From: Dendrophyllia cribrosa
Taxonomy: Eukaryota; Cnidaria; Anthozoa; Scleractinia; Dendrophylliidae
Direction: 5' to 3'
NCBI GenBank assembly: GCA_024195265.1
Contig: JAJLRJ010000008.1
Location: 26,060,932 to 26,124,931, forward strand
Length of the DNA: 64,000 nucleotides
The notes under the pieces are model-generated. The model had not been told where the DNA came from. It searched no databases and saw only the letters and a program-made list of their open reading frames with translations. This document shows positions 24,701 to 36,700 of this stretch, one piece after another; position 1 is the first letter of the stretch; the number at the start of each line of letters is the position of its first letter. The translations under genes and the position numbers were made by a program.

Positions 24701-27700
24701 TGTCGTAAATCGGGTTCTCTTTCTCTTTCGATTCCATCGCATGTTAGAACGAAAATCATCTTGGCTCGCCTCCGGGACATTCCGTGAATGAAAAAAGAAA
24801 AAAAAAATAGTTTGAATTCAATACTCGCAGAAAACTCGTTTGAAAGAAGAAACGTGAAAGTATTTTAAACAAATCAAATTTTCCTCGCATGACGAATCGA
24901 GCAAAGACAAACAAACAAACTACGAACCTGCGGAAGGATTTTGCAGTAAAAAAATCCCTTTCTTTTGCCGAAAAGGTTGTCCTTTTTCCAAAGCCACCTC
25001 TTAAACCTTCCACGAGGAGAGTTGTCTGATTTTTTAGCGAGGAACTATCTTTGTTTTCACGCCGTGAAAAAAATCTTTCTTGTCTTTCTCAGAACAGCGT
25101 TTTCCTGGAAAAACCCGGCTTACGCCATCACTTGGCTCCAGACCACGCGCGAACCACCAGCGGGACCTGGCTCGACGATAAAAGAGTTTAAATTGAAATC
25201 GTCTCGTCCCAAGTGTTTGCGATAATCTTGCACCCATTACTGTTTTCTTCTGCCGAGCAGCTCGTCTGGCTTTGCGTTGTAAGCGAATGAGAGAAGAATG
25301 AAAAAAGAACAAAGCGCGAGCCTTTATAAAGGGAAAAAAAGCTGACGCCACCCCTCAGGCTACGAGGAAGCCCTTCGCTGACGTCTCTTGTCTTTGAAGG
25401 GCAATTTGTTTTGTCAACCAAGCGTTTCCAGAAAGTGAGAGTGCTTTTTGTTTTGTGTTTTTCTTGCTTGTTTTTCGTTTTCTTGTTTTCGAATGTTCTT
25501 GTTGATTTTTTTGGGACCCCAACGGGAATCGAACCTGTGACCTTGGCGAGAGTCTACACTACCAGTGGGCCTTTTCTCGTTACTTGTGGCCACAAAGGAG
25601 TCTTGCCTTGTTTGATTTGGTTCATCAGACAATGAACCACGCAGATTGTTTTTTTTTTTTCATTGCGTTTTTGACTTTTTTTTGATGAATTCTTATTCAA
25701 AAAACCGGTTAGTGCAAGAAAAAGAGCACACGTGTTTTGACCATTTTAAAGCAACTTTATTACAACAATCTTGTTGTGAAAACAGGTCAACAATTTAAAT
25801 AGTGACAACTTTTAAACGTCTCTTTTTTCTGAACAACTTTCTTACTCTTGCACCCAACCGCGAGGTTTGTGTCGTTTCAAGGCGACCCCTTTTCCTTTTT
25901 GAATAATGTTTTCTATCTTGGCTTGTCTTTGCTTTTCTCTCTGTTTCATGCTTTCCTTGTGCTCTTGATATTCTGTTTCCAGTTGACCCCACAGTTTGTC
26001 ACGACGTTCCAGCAGCTCTCTTTTGTGTGCTTCCACGGCAGCATCGAATGTGTCTTTGTCCGTGGTCCAGTATTTGAGGTCGCTGAAGGGCAAACCATAG
26101 TTTTCTGAGTTTAATTGATCGTCCAACTCTCGTATGACTTCAGCAGACTTTTGAGCCACTTGCCAATCTAGATCAGCCATTTTCACCTCGTTAGGATTAT
26201 TGCCGGCGCGCTTGGCCTCGTCCAAATTCTGTTTAGCCACGTTGATGAAGTTTTCCAATTGTTTGTCAATGTTCTTTGATTGCTGGTGCGCTTCTTGAAA
26301 TGACTTGGGAGGTGGTGGAAGTGTGGATCCAAGGGGTGGTTTGGGGGGAATAATATCATCCGTTCGGGCTTGGTTTTCCGCCGCCGAAAGAGGGGGAGGT
26401 CTTCTCAAGAGCGCAGAGGTCTGACGGGGGTCTATCATGTGTCGTAGTTGATTCTGAAGTCGAAAGTATTCGCTGCTCTTACTTCCGTACGAAGGTAACT
26501 TGGGCGGTTGCCCTTCACCTTCCACGCTCTTCATGGCATCCATGACACGCATGACGCGATCCAAACGAGGGGCATTGACCAATTGGTCCGTCAAGAATTG
26601 ACGTTTCCAGTAGGCTTCGTTGGGGTCGGGGGGTGTTTGTTCACCCCTTCCCCATTGACGGGATGAATCGGGTAGAAAGGGAACCGGCGGTTTCATCCAG
26701 GGGGGATCTTTGGGCACCAACATCATCTCTCGAGCGTATTTGTCCGTCATGACGACAAGGCGTCTAGTCCGGCTTGCAAAAAGGGAACGAGTTTTTCTCC
26801 TCCTACTCTTCTTAAGAGCCTCTTTCTTTCGTGCAAAGGCGTCGTCAGTGCACTGATGCGTCGAATCGTTTTCCTGTTACCCAGGAGAGGGGTTTTGACG
26901 TAAGCGGGTACTTGGATCACGTTGTCGTAGAGATTACGTATCAGATCGGTCAGAGCTCGCAATTGTTCGTTGCTGGCTCTTTTTATGTCCTCCGAAAACG
27001 TCCGGCGATCCGTCAACCCCGATAACCAGTCGGCTTGTTCTTGCATGCGCCATCCCCTTGATCTTTTGCCTGCACCTTGTTGTTCTTGCTTCTTCTTCTT
27101 CTTTTTTTTCTTTTTCGAGAGTTGACTTGCAAGCACACCGCCCAAAGTGGCCGCTAAAATCGCTCCCGCTGTCGCCGCATTGGCTGTCTTGATTCCTTTT
27201 TTCAAGGCAATACTGGCTTTCACGGCTCGGTTGGGTCTCCCAAAACGATCGGTAGTGGCCTTCTTTCTTGGGGCATCAAATCCCGAGTTCGCTCGTCGCT
27301 CTGCAGCAGAAGTGGGCGAAAAATTTGAATTGACAGGAAAAGCACGCCAAGCGCCTCTAGGTGGGGCCATCACAAAAAACTGTGTGTGTCCTGCAGTTTC
27401 CTCCTTTCTTATATCCTTCGCCTGCCTACACCGAGGTCGTGGAATTTTCAAGTTGAAATTGCACGTGTGACGGTAAATGATTGGGTAGACCTACGGGTTT
27501 GGACAGACCAGGTTCTTGAGCCCAACGGGGCAAGGATGTTCTTTTTTTTCTACCGCCCTTCTGAGGTTTCTTTTTTCTCAAACGGCTGAAGCGTTTCGAG
27601 AGCCACTTTACACCACGTTTGCCATGCTCGGCTACCTTGCCGAGTACCTCTGGTCCTTTGTCCATGGCGTGTTCAATCCCTTGACTTAAGAGATTGGCCA

Positions 27701-30700
27701 CAATGGGAGCTGCCGTGGCCACGGCCATGTCGGCGCCCAAACCTTTTCCACGCTGTCTTGTTTTCTTTCTGCGAACGGTTGGCATGGAGAATGTACTTGC
27801 GGATGAGGACTACTCTCTCTTTATACCTTCCTTAAACTTCCCAGGGTTCGCGATGCGCTTTATAATGCCCCGTGGCTCCTTTGGCTCCCATACGCCTTGT
27901 AATCTTTTCTCTTTCCAACCTCGTATCCCACTTTGGCAGCACTGCTTAGCAGCGTTAAAAACCCTCCTTCTTGTTTCTTCTTCTTCTTTTCTTTTTCTTC
28001 TTCTGGGTGAAGACTTTGGCTGTTAAGGCACCCAAAAACGCTGCTGGCACGGCCGCCGCAGCTCCTCCTAATGCAGCACCTGCTGTTAATTTTCCTGTTA
28101 AGGTTTCGGGAGTCATCTTATCTCGCAAGCGCCACATCTTTCTGTTGACCCAACGATCGACCTTCTGAGCGGGTCGGTTGGCATAGGCTTTGGCCATGGC
28201 TCTTGATCTCTGGCTGCCATCGATCCCGCGACCTCTTTGACTGCGACGGATCTGTGCTTGCCAGGCCGCCCGACCCGTGGTGAGATCGCTTGCATCTTGC
28301 AATTGTATCCCTTTCCCAACCACGTAACGGGTAAAAGGAACCCCTTGCGACCAAGGCGCTCGAGCGATGCGTGGCATGGTGGGCCATGTTCCATAGGTGG
28401 GAATGACAATGAGGGACTGCATAACTGTTTTCTTTTTATGATTTCTTCTTCTTCGTCTTCGTCTTTTTTATAGCTTTGGCGATTAAAGTTCCCACTACGG
28501 GGGCCAAGACACCTCCCATCGCCCCAGCCATCAGGGCTCTTTTCGTTCCTGCTTTGAGTTTGGGGCGTTTGATGCCTGGTTTGAAAGCATTCTTGGCTTT
28601 GAATTGGGTTTGACGTCCCTTCTCCATGACCCTTTCACCCAGACTGGGGTTGGGGTTTTCCAACATCCACTGGAGGCGACGGGCACCTTCTTGCAATTTA
28701 CCGCTTTCGTTTTGCAAGCGTCGATGCATGTCGGCTCTCTCCTTATTCCATCGCGCTCTGATTTGATTGGTGCGGGTGGCGCGAGATTTGCTAAAATCCT
28801 CCAACATGCCTCGTCCTCGCTGTCTTCTCCAATCTCGACGACGGAAAGACATTTTTCTCACGTTTTGTGTCTTCTCTTTTGAGCGGGTTGCAACACGGTA
28901 AGAGGTTCGGGATCGTCTATCAAGAGATGGGTACGAAAACGAATGGCGTCGTCGGTTCGAGGATGATGGTCGGTCAATAGATAGCCAAAAGGTCTCTCTG
29001 TGGCCCTTTTATAGATGGGCCAAAATGCCTCTGAATCACCCAACCAACGATTGCCCAGCATCTTGATGTAACGGGTATCCGCAGGATTTTTGAAGAGAAC
29101 GGTGTAATGATAATTGCGATTTTGACCAGCTTGTTCCTTGCCCGAATGGAAGAGGTTCTGCGACAGGAAAATCGCAAAGAGACCCAAGTGATGCGTTCCT
29201 TTGGTCAACAGTTGGGTCACTTGAGGTGACTTGCTGCTTTCGTGCATGAGATCGTCCATGATGATCAAACCGGGGCGTGTTTCGGGTGGAAAGAGTGCTT
29301 CCACGTTGTCTGGCAAGCCCTCGTGAAATTGCACGCCCATCTCTTGGAATTGGTTAAAAATCGGTTGCCAGGCTGATCCATAGCAATACACGATTTTTTG
29401 AAAATAACAAGGGGATCTGTCGTCTTCCCGAAAGTAGCACGGAGCATCTTTGACCAACTTGTACAAGAAGGTTGTCTTGCCGCTCAAGGTAGGACCCACG
29501 ATCTGCATGTTACCCGGGACCCTGAAACGTGGATCATAACAAGAGGGAGCATCTTCCGTTTCCATGTTTTTAACCTGTCACCCCGTAAAAAACACCGTTC
29601 TTCCTTTTATGCCTTTCTTTTGCAAAGATTCAACCGTTTGATCCGACACATCTGGTTGGGGCGTCCATCCTCATCATACAGTCCCCCTGCCAGGTGTTGG
29701 TGTTGTAAACTCGGGAATTCTTCCCGTACTCGTTCCACCACGGCCGTATCGTTGTAGACACGATCCGTGTGTGAGAAGGGTCGAACAATTTGGGTCATGG
29801 GTTTGCCGCGGCAACGATGAAATAAGTAGTACAAACAATAATCTCCGCACACATCGGTGTTGGTTCCTTGTAGCTCTTGTGGAATGTGACGGAAAAGGTC
29901 GAAACAACGCCACGCTGCGTTGTAGAAGGATGGCGCTCGCGCGTAACTATCAAAGAATTCTCCGTGGTCTTGACTCGCCCAAAACACCGCTATCCAATGT
30001 TGGCCGGGTAAGCGTATGGGGTCCGTGTTCCATATGGCGCACTTGGGGTACTCGACGGGTTGACAGGCTCCTTCATCCGCACCAAACACGTCCCAAAAGT
30101 ATTTTGAAATGTTGTCATCGCCTCGACACGCTTTTCGCAATTGCAACGTGTCATGCATTTTTACTGCAGGCAACAGGCATCACTTTTTTTGGCGTAACCT
30201 TTGTCGCGGGCCCAACGCGTGAACCCTTTGTTTCCACCGCGTCTTTTATAAGACGCATACTCGGCTTTGTACCTGTTCACGTTTCGTCGGGCCTTGTCGT
30301 GGTCGATGGGTTGTTGCATGGCTTCGATGGCGTCCCGTGTCACTTGGATCCCTTTCTTAAAATCCACCACAATGGGGACGAAACCTCCTCGTTGAATACC
30401 TCCCTGCCTTGTCATCCGACGATTTCTTCGTCTTTGGGCGCTGTCTCGTCTGGCACGGGATGGGTTGACCATCTTTTTTTTTTTGACAAGGTGGATCTTT
30501 TTTTTTTATCTCCGCCGCTTTTTGGCCTTTAAAAAATGCTCCACGTTGTCTTTTATGCCTTTGAATGCTTGCTTGCCCAGGAACAAGCCTGCCGTAGCAA
30601 ACGAAGGGGCAGGTCCTGATAAAAACATACTGGCTCCCTCGGCTATTTTATCCTGCAGGGTGGGTCGTCTCACGAACCTAGCACCCCCTCTGTGGTACCT

Positions 30701-33700
30701 CTTTTTGCGAGATACTCTTCTTCTTTTCTTTCTGCAAGGCATTTTCAAAACTGACCAAGGAGGACTTGTGCCCTTTTTTATAGGGGGCCCGAGGAACAGG
30801 AGAGTGACACACACAAACATCACCAAAAAAGATAAAACATTTTTATTAAACTCTTTTTTTTTCTTGTTACAAAAAAGCTCTTTTCAAACAAGGCATCTAA
30901 AGTTCATGAAATAGGCAAGTGACATTTTTATTGACCTCTTTTTTTTTTATTGTTACAAAAAGATAATGTTTTCTCCAGCTCTTTTCACACCAAGGCATCG
31001 GACAAGAGCACTGGGCCTTGAGTGGTTCCTCTGTTGTCAATCTGCAACAGACTCTCATCTGTGTTGTACAAGAACAAAGCTTGCAATGCTGCACCTGTCG
31101 TTGTAGAAAACCCCAGCCTGACGTTGATCAGCATTTGCAACTGCGGGGTGACAGAATCACCTCCATCTTGGACAGCCGTCAAATCAAAGGGTACAAAGTA
31201 GAAACCCTTTTCAAAGGTATCGGGATCCAACAGGTAAGCATCGCGTCTCTTTTTGCCTGAGGCATTCAGCAACAAATCATAGATCTCGTATTTGTTGGTA
31301 AGATCCACTTTGGCTTTGTTCACTGGGACTCCGTTGGCTGTGCACTCGGCACTGGTGATGTTGAATCCTGAAAAATTGGCTTTGAAGTCAAAGGGATTTT
31401 TATTGAATTCTCCCTGATAACGCGCATCTTCCAACACCACCAACCAAAACAAGCGCGGGGAACGTCCTTGAAACACATCGTTGAACTCCACTTGGCTGAC
31501 GCCTGATGGAATGTACCTGTTCTCGCATCGCATGCGCCTGAAGGGGAAGGAGAGGGGGTTGGCCACCGTGGTCTTTTCCACTTGTTCTTCCATGTACTTC
31601 ATGATGATATCATTGGGAACGCGATAAAACACACGGAGAAAACACTCTTGGGCCAAGACTTCAAAACTAGCCGTGTTGTTCACGGCCCCAGCTGCAGTGG
31701 ACTTGTCCAGGGTCATGGACATCAAACAGAACTTGGGGTCATTGAACTCGATCTCAAATTCTACTCTGGTGTTGGGTGGGACGTTCTGTTCTATCTGGCA
31801 AAAATTACAAGGCAAAGGGCACACGTTGAATTCGAACTTGCCCGTGTCATTGACACAGATCTTTTGTCGTTGAACCCCTCCAGGATTATGAGTGGCTAGG
31901 CCTCCCCATTTATCCATCTGTCCTGCGCTATCTTTGTACCATCCTTGTCGCTTGAGGCGGCTGGCTTCGTCCCAGGGATCTGCTTCCAACAAGGTCTTGA
32001 AATATTCTCGGTATGCCAAATTCACCCCAGCCGTGGACTCAGTTTCGTTGTTGTTGCACTCGACAACGAACTTGACGGATACAACTGTACCCAAAATTGT
32101 TCACTGGGCCTACAATAGCTTGGTTGGTGGTGAAGTCATTCAAGGGTGCTTTTGTAGAGCCCAGTTTGAAGTACACTTTAAGATGCAGTTCGATCTCGCT
32201 GGGGCAGAAGGGGTAAGGTCGATCGGCCAAACGAAACTGGAGAGGGTTTGACGAAGTGGTCTGAGATTTCACATCTTCAAAGTGCCATTTGTATTCTGTG
32301 GCATCAATTTCTCGCGGAGGGCGATAATTGTAAAGACCCTGATCGGCCTGCACGATGATCCCACCGTTGTTGTTGTTGTTGTTGTTGTCTGTGTCATCTG
32401 ACCCTTGTGACATGCTGACGGTGACGTCTAGTCAAATGGTCGACCACCCGTGGATGCTCCTTTTTATAGGAGCTCGTTGAAACAATCACCGTGACCCGTT
32501 CGTCTACGTTTTTTTCCTCTTACTCTCTCTCGATTCTCTCCCATGCCCACCTGAAAGCCAGGAATAGCATTGGGCAACACCCCGATGGGTCTCCCTCCCA
32601 GACGCCGATAGAGATTTTCATCCAAACTCGCGGCCGTGATGTTGCGAGGTCGACGAGGGGTTCTTTGTCGAGATCGCCGCTTCCCAAAACCCCTCTGCGC
32701 TCTCAACAGTTGCTCGTACGTCATTTCGGAGAAAGGTAAGACCAGTCCTCCTTCCTGATAATCGGCCGTCCCACCGTCGTACTTGTCTCCTCTTCCTCCT
32801 CGTTGCATCTTTTTCTTTTTTTTCTTGCGGGGCAGTTCTCGTTTTGTCTTTGTCTTTTTCTTGCGGGGCGGTTCCTCCTCCTCCTCTTCCTCTTCCTCCT
32901 CCTCCTTCTTCCGACAATGACTTTTGTAAAATTTGCGGGCGGCTCGACAGGCTGTTTCGTATCCCGCGTTGGCCGCTAAATTACCCAGATAACTCACTGC
33001 AGGACCTGCCAGCGTGCCCCAAAAACCCCCTTCTTGATACGGAGGCAGGCCTTGATTGTAACCATCACCACCACCTACTTGGATCCATTGCGATCTCAAA
33101 AACGTGCGACGCATTGGCACTTTTTTTTTTTAAGGCAATTTACGTTGTCGGAAATACAGAGCAGCTGTGACGTTTCCTCCTTGAAATGGGATGGGACGAC
33201 CTAAGTTGTCTCTTATATCGATTTCGAGGTCTCGAAAAGTGAAATGACTCAATCGCGAAAAGATCAAGTGTGGAATGGGCACGTCCTCCAAGACCCCCTT
33301 CTGAGGGTTGACGCCATGGATTAAGACCACCTTGGCCATCTGCGATCCCACGTACACGGGTTCGGCCACGTTGCAATGCACGTAGACGTTCTGGAAAGAG
33401 TTCGGGGAGACAAAACTCCACACGCGATGATCGGCCGGTAAGGCCATGGTATGCGAGCGTGTGATTTCCACTTCGGTCGGGCGCCCAGTCTGGGTGTCCG
33501 TGCTGGTGATTTCCACTGTGGGATGACGCACGTCGGACTTGTAGTAAAACGGGACCGTCCACGATTCCCAATCAAGATATCCTAAAACTCGAGCCAACCA
33601 GCTGGGTAAGTACAGCGAAAAATCATTCGTGGGGAAGGTCCACTGGTAAAATCCTTTCTCGTCCAACTGCAGTTGGACACGAGCGGTCGTGCCAGCATCT

Positions 33701-36700
33701 GAAACGGGTGTCTCCGTTTCGATGGCTTGATGAAGGGCCAACACAACATCTGTCAAGGTCACGTAGAGCCCGCCCGCCAAAAAAATATCTTGTTTGCCGG
33801 ACGGGTAGTTGACAGAACACTGTATCTGGCGATCTTGAACGTTGTGAAACGTGTGAGGCATCAACAATTGCACCAGAGCCACTTCCCATGTGGCATCCAA
33901 GGTCCACTGTTCAGGTAATCTCAACCTGAAACGCGATGGGGTGTTGTTCGGGAAGAGGTCCTTCTGATCGTCACTTTCCAAAGTCACTCGACGCCCCCCA
34001 GCAAAACTCATGCCGGCCGATTGCAAGGGTTGTGTGTTTTTCGTTCCTCCTTTGCGAAAGTACAACCAAACACCGGTGAGACCCGTGTAAAATGGTATAC
34101 CCAAACCTTCAGCGTTTCTTAAATGCACTCTCAACTCGCTCAGATTTTGCGTGGGTCCTGCCAACGGTCTGAAATCCAAATGCTGCGGGTCGTATTCGAC
34201 CGTGAGACCGTAATCGCTGCTAGGTGAGAGGGGAAGAGTGGCCAGCAATCGGCGTTGTCTGTCGCCCACGGGGCTAAATTCCACTACATCTACTTCGGTA
34301 TTGCATCGCGTGAGGTCCACGTCAGACAAGTGGGTGTTTGTTTGGGTCAGGGATGTCTCCAAACTGGGCAAAGCCAACCAGGCCCCGAATCCCTTAACCC
34401 GAGAAGGAGCTTTGAGTTGTGGGGTACCCATCACTGTCTCCAGACCATTTTTGAAATCGACGTTGACCCCTTCTCGGGCCTGCAGAAACCACTTGCCGGG
34501 TTCCGTAGTGACCACCGTCACGGGGGATTGTCGCGCGTAGGGTAACAAGGGAGACGGGTCGCGCACCCAAGCCCCCATGTCAAAGACGGCTCTTTTGCCA
34601 AACGTGTAGTGCAACCGCTCGACGGCAGTGTTGAGTTTGATGCGTACGCCTCCCAACAGAAAATCTTCCGTCTCGATGCCAAAGTGATGCGTATCCAAAC
34701 GACTAACCACCCAATCGGCTTGCGTACCTTCTCCCGTGTCCGCGTAGACGGTGTTGTGAGCCACAATGCGCGTCTGGCCCGGCCGATCTGGATCGGGCTC
34801 CAAAAATCCCATCAACAGAGCCAACGATTCCCCTAGATTGTACTGACCCTGCGCCCACAGATGGAGTGAATAATGCGTCTTGGGTCTGGATGGACTAGAT
34901 CTAGTTAACCAGATGTAATCCCTCCTTAAACCCATGAGTTTCAGGAGGGCGAATCCTAGGTAATATTCGATCAGATTGAAGCGCGTAGGGAGTGCGACTT
35001 GTTTCACGCGATAAGTGTTTTCGATCCTTTGCAAAAATTCACGCACCAGGTCGGGACGAAACAGATCCAGTTTGGGATTTGTGGGAAAATTTTCGTCCGT
35101 GGTGCCAGGAGATTCCATGTGGAGTTGTCCGTAATGATGTTGACCGCCCGACAAGGTAGGTATCACGTACCATCCCATCTTCTGCACCAAATCGCCAAGC
35201 AATTCTGCCGCGTGCGTGAAGTGTTTGTGCGAAGTCAGCGCCATTGATCGAGTGGGAACCGATCCATCCGAGCTCCCCACACGCACATGGTAATCCTGCG
35301 ACGATTTCAACACGGTGTTCCCGTAAGAATTGGTGTACAACAGTTTCAAAAGGGCAACTTGCCACTGGTCGGTGAGCGTCAATGGAATCTCCAACCGTTG
35401 TCGGAACGCACTGCGCACGGTGGTCTCTCCGGGTTCGAGGGGTTCCGTGCCCACATCCCCACTATTCAGAAACAGCAAAAAATCATCGTCCATTTCCCAG
35501 GGTTTGGCCATTTTTTTACGAGGACTTTTTTAACTCTTTGACGGGTATCCACGTTTGATAATCGGGAGCAAGTCCTTGCCAGTTAACTAACACTTGACGA
35601 GTGGGTCCGCGTCCCTTGTATTTAAGCTTTTTACTCACCCGCCATTGGTTGGGTAGAGCTCGTACTTTTTGCAGTTGAGGTTCATAAAATCGTCCAGGTA
35701 CTTTATCACCTTTCCAAGTGTCCAACTTATAATAATTCACACCATCGTACAAGGACCGTTGACGATCGGTCACCGTGTACACGTCTTGCGACCAATTACC
35801 CCGATAACTCTTGGAAAAGGCACTCTTTTTACCCTTGACGGGTTTTGTGGTGCGCACAAAATCCCCCGGTCGAAACTTGTAAGGGTCTAAGGCAGGGGTG
35901 GGTTTGAACAACCGCTTCCAGACCACCGAGGCATTGTCGTCAGTGACATCGGCCGGGGCCATTTGAGTGCGGCTGTGAATGCGCGTGTTGTACTTGTCCA
36001 CCAACAAGGGTAAGACCTCCAAATATTTGGGGGTGTTGCGAGCTGTCATGTACTTGTACATCAATTCCTTCAAAGTGCGATTGAAACGTTCGACCACAGC
36101 AGCTTTGGGTTCACCTCGAGTGGAATAGTGGTGAATGTTATACTCGTCCAGTAATTGCTTCATGTGTTGGTTGTAGAATTCTTTCCCTTGATCCGTCTGC
36201 AAGTTGACGGGCTTACGTCCTCCTGAATTCTCCAACAAATAACGAAAGGCATCTGCCGTGGCCTTGCCTTTCTTGCTTTTTAAGGCAATGACCCATGCAT
36301 ATTTGGACAACACATCGATGACCGTCAGTAGGTATCGGGTGCGTTTGTTTTGGGCAATGAGTTTGGCATCCTGCATTTCCACAAGATCCGCCTGCCAGGT
36401 ATAATCCACTTGCGGAGGCACGACCGTCTTGCTGCGTGGAAATCGTACCTGACGAGGACGGTGTAACGTGAAAGTGGGTTCTCCTTGTAAATACGTTTGC
36501 GCCTGGCTGGGTGAGACGTCCAACGTGTCGCGGGCCACCTTGGTCAATTCCTTGAAATTTCCACTCAACGCGTAAGGACTCTCCAGATCCAAATACAAGT
36601 CTTCCAAAGGACTCATCTGCTCGGCCTTCTTCATTTTTTTAGATGGGGAACAAACAGGTGCGCACCACCAAAGGGATCAATCGCCGGGTCAGACTCACTG

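Larger units (their letters stand above)
23985..25710 (+). repeat. Left terminal inverted repeat of the Polinton
   Basis: This mirrors 39303-41017 with only small differences, mainly homopolymer lengths (for example A7 near 25075 against T6 in the right copy) and a few bases near 25640-25710. Contents from the outside in: CRE-like palindrome, long A/T-rich tracts with repeated GCCCACACAAG blocks, outward-facing small frames, a CTTTATAAAGG box and a tRNA-like A/B-box segment. The inner limit is set where TTATTCAAAAAACC stops matching. Confidence 0.95.

Noticed and set aside
27147..28473. Plus-strand frames opposite the small virion genes
   Set aside because: Antisense shadows of the Lys/Arg/Ala-rich minus-strand genes.
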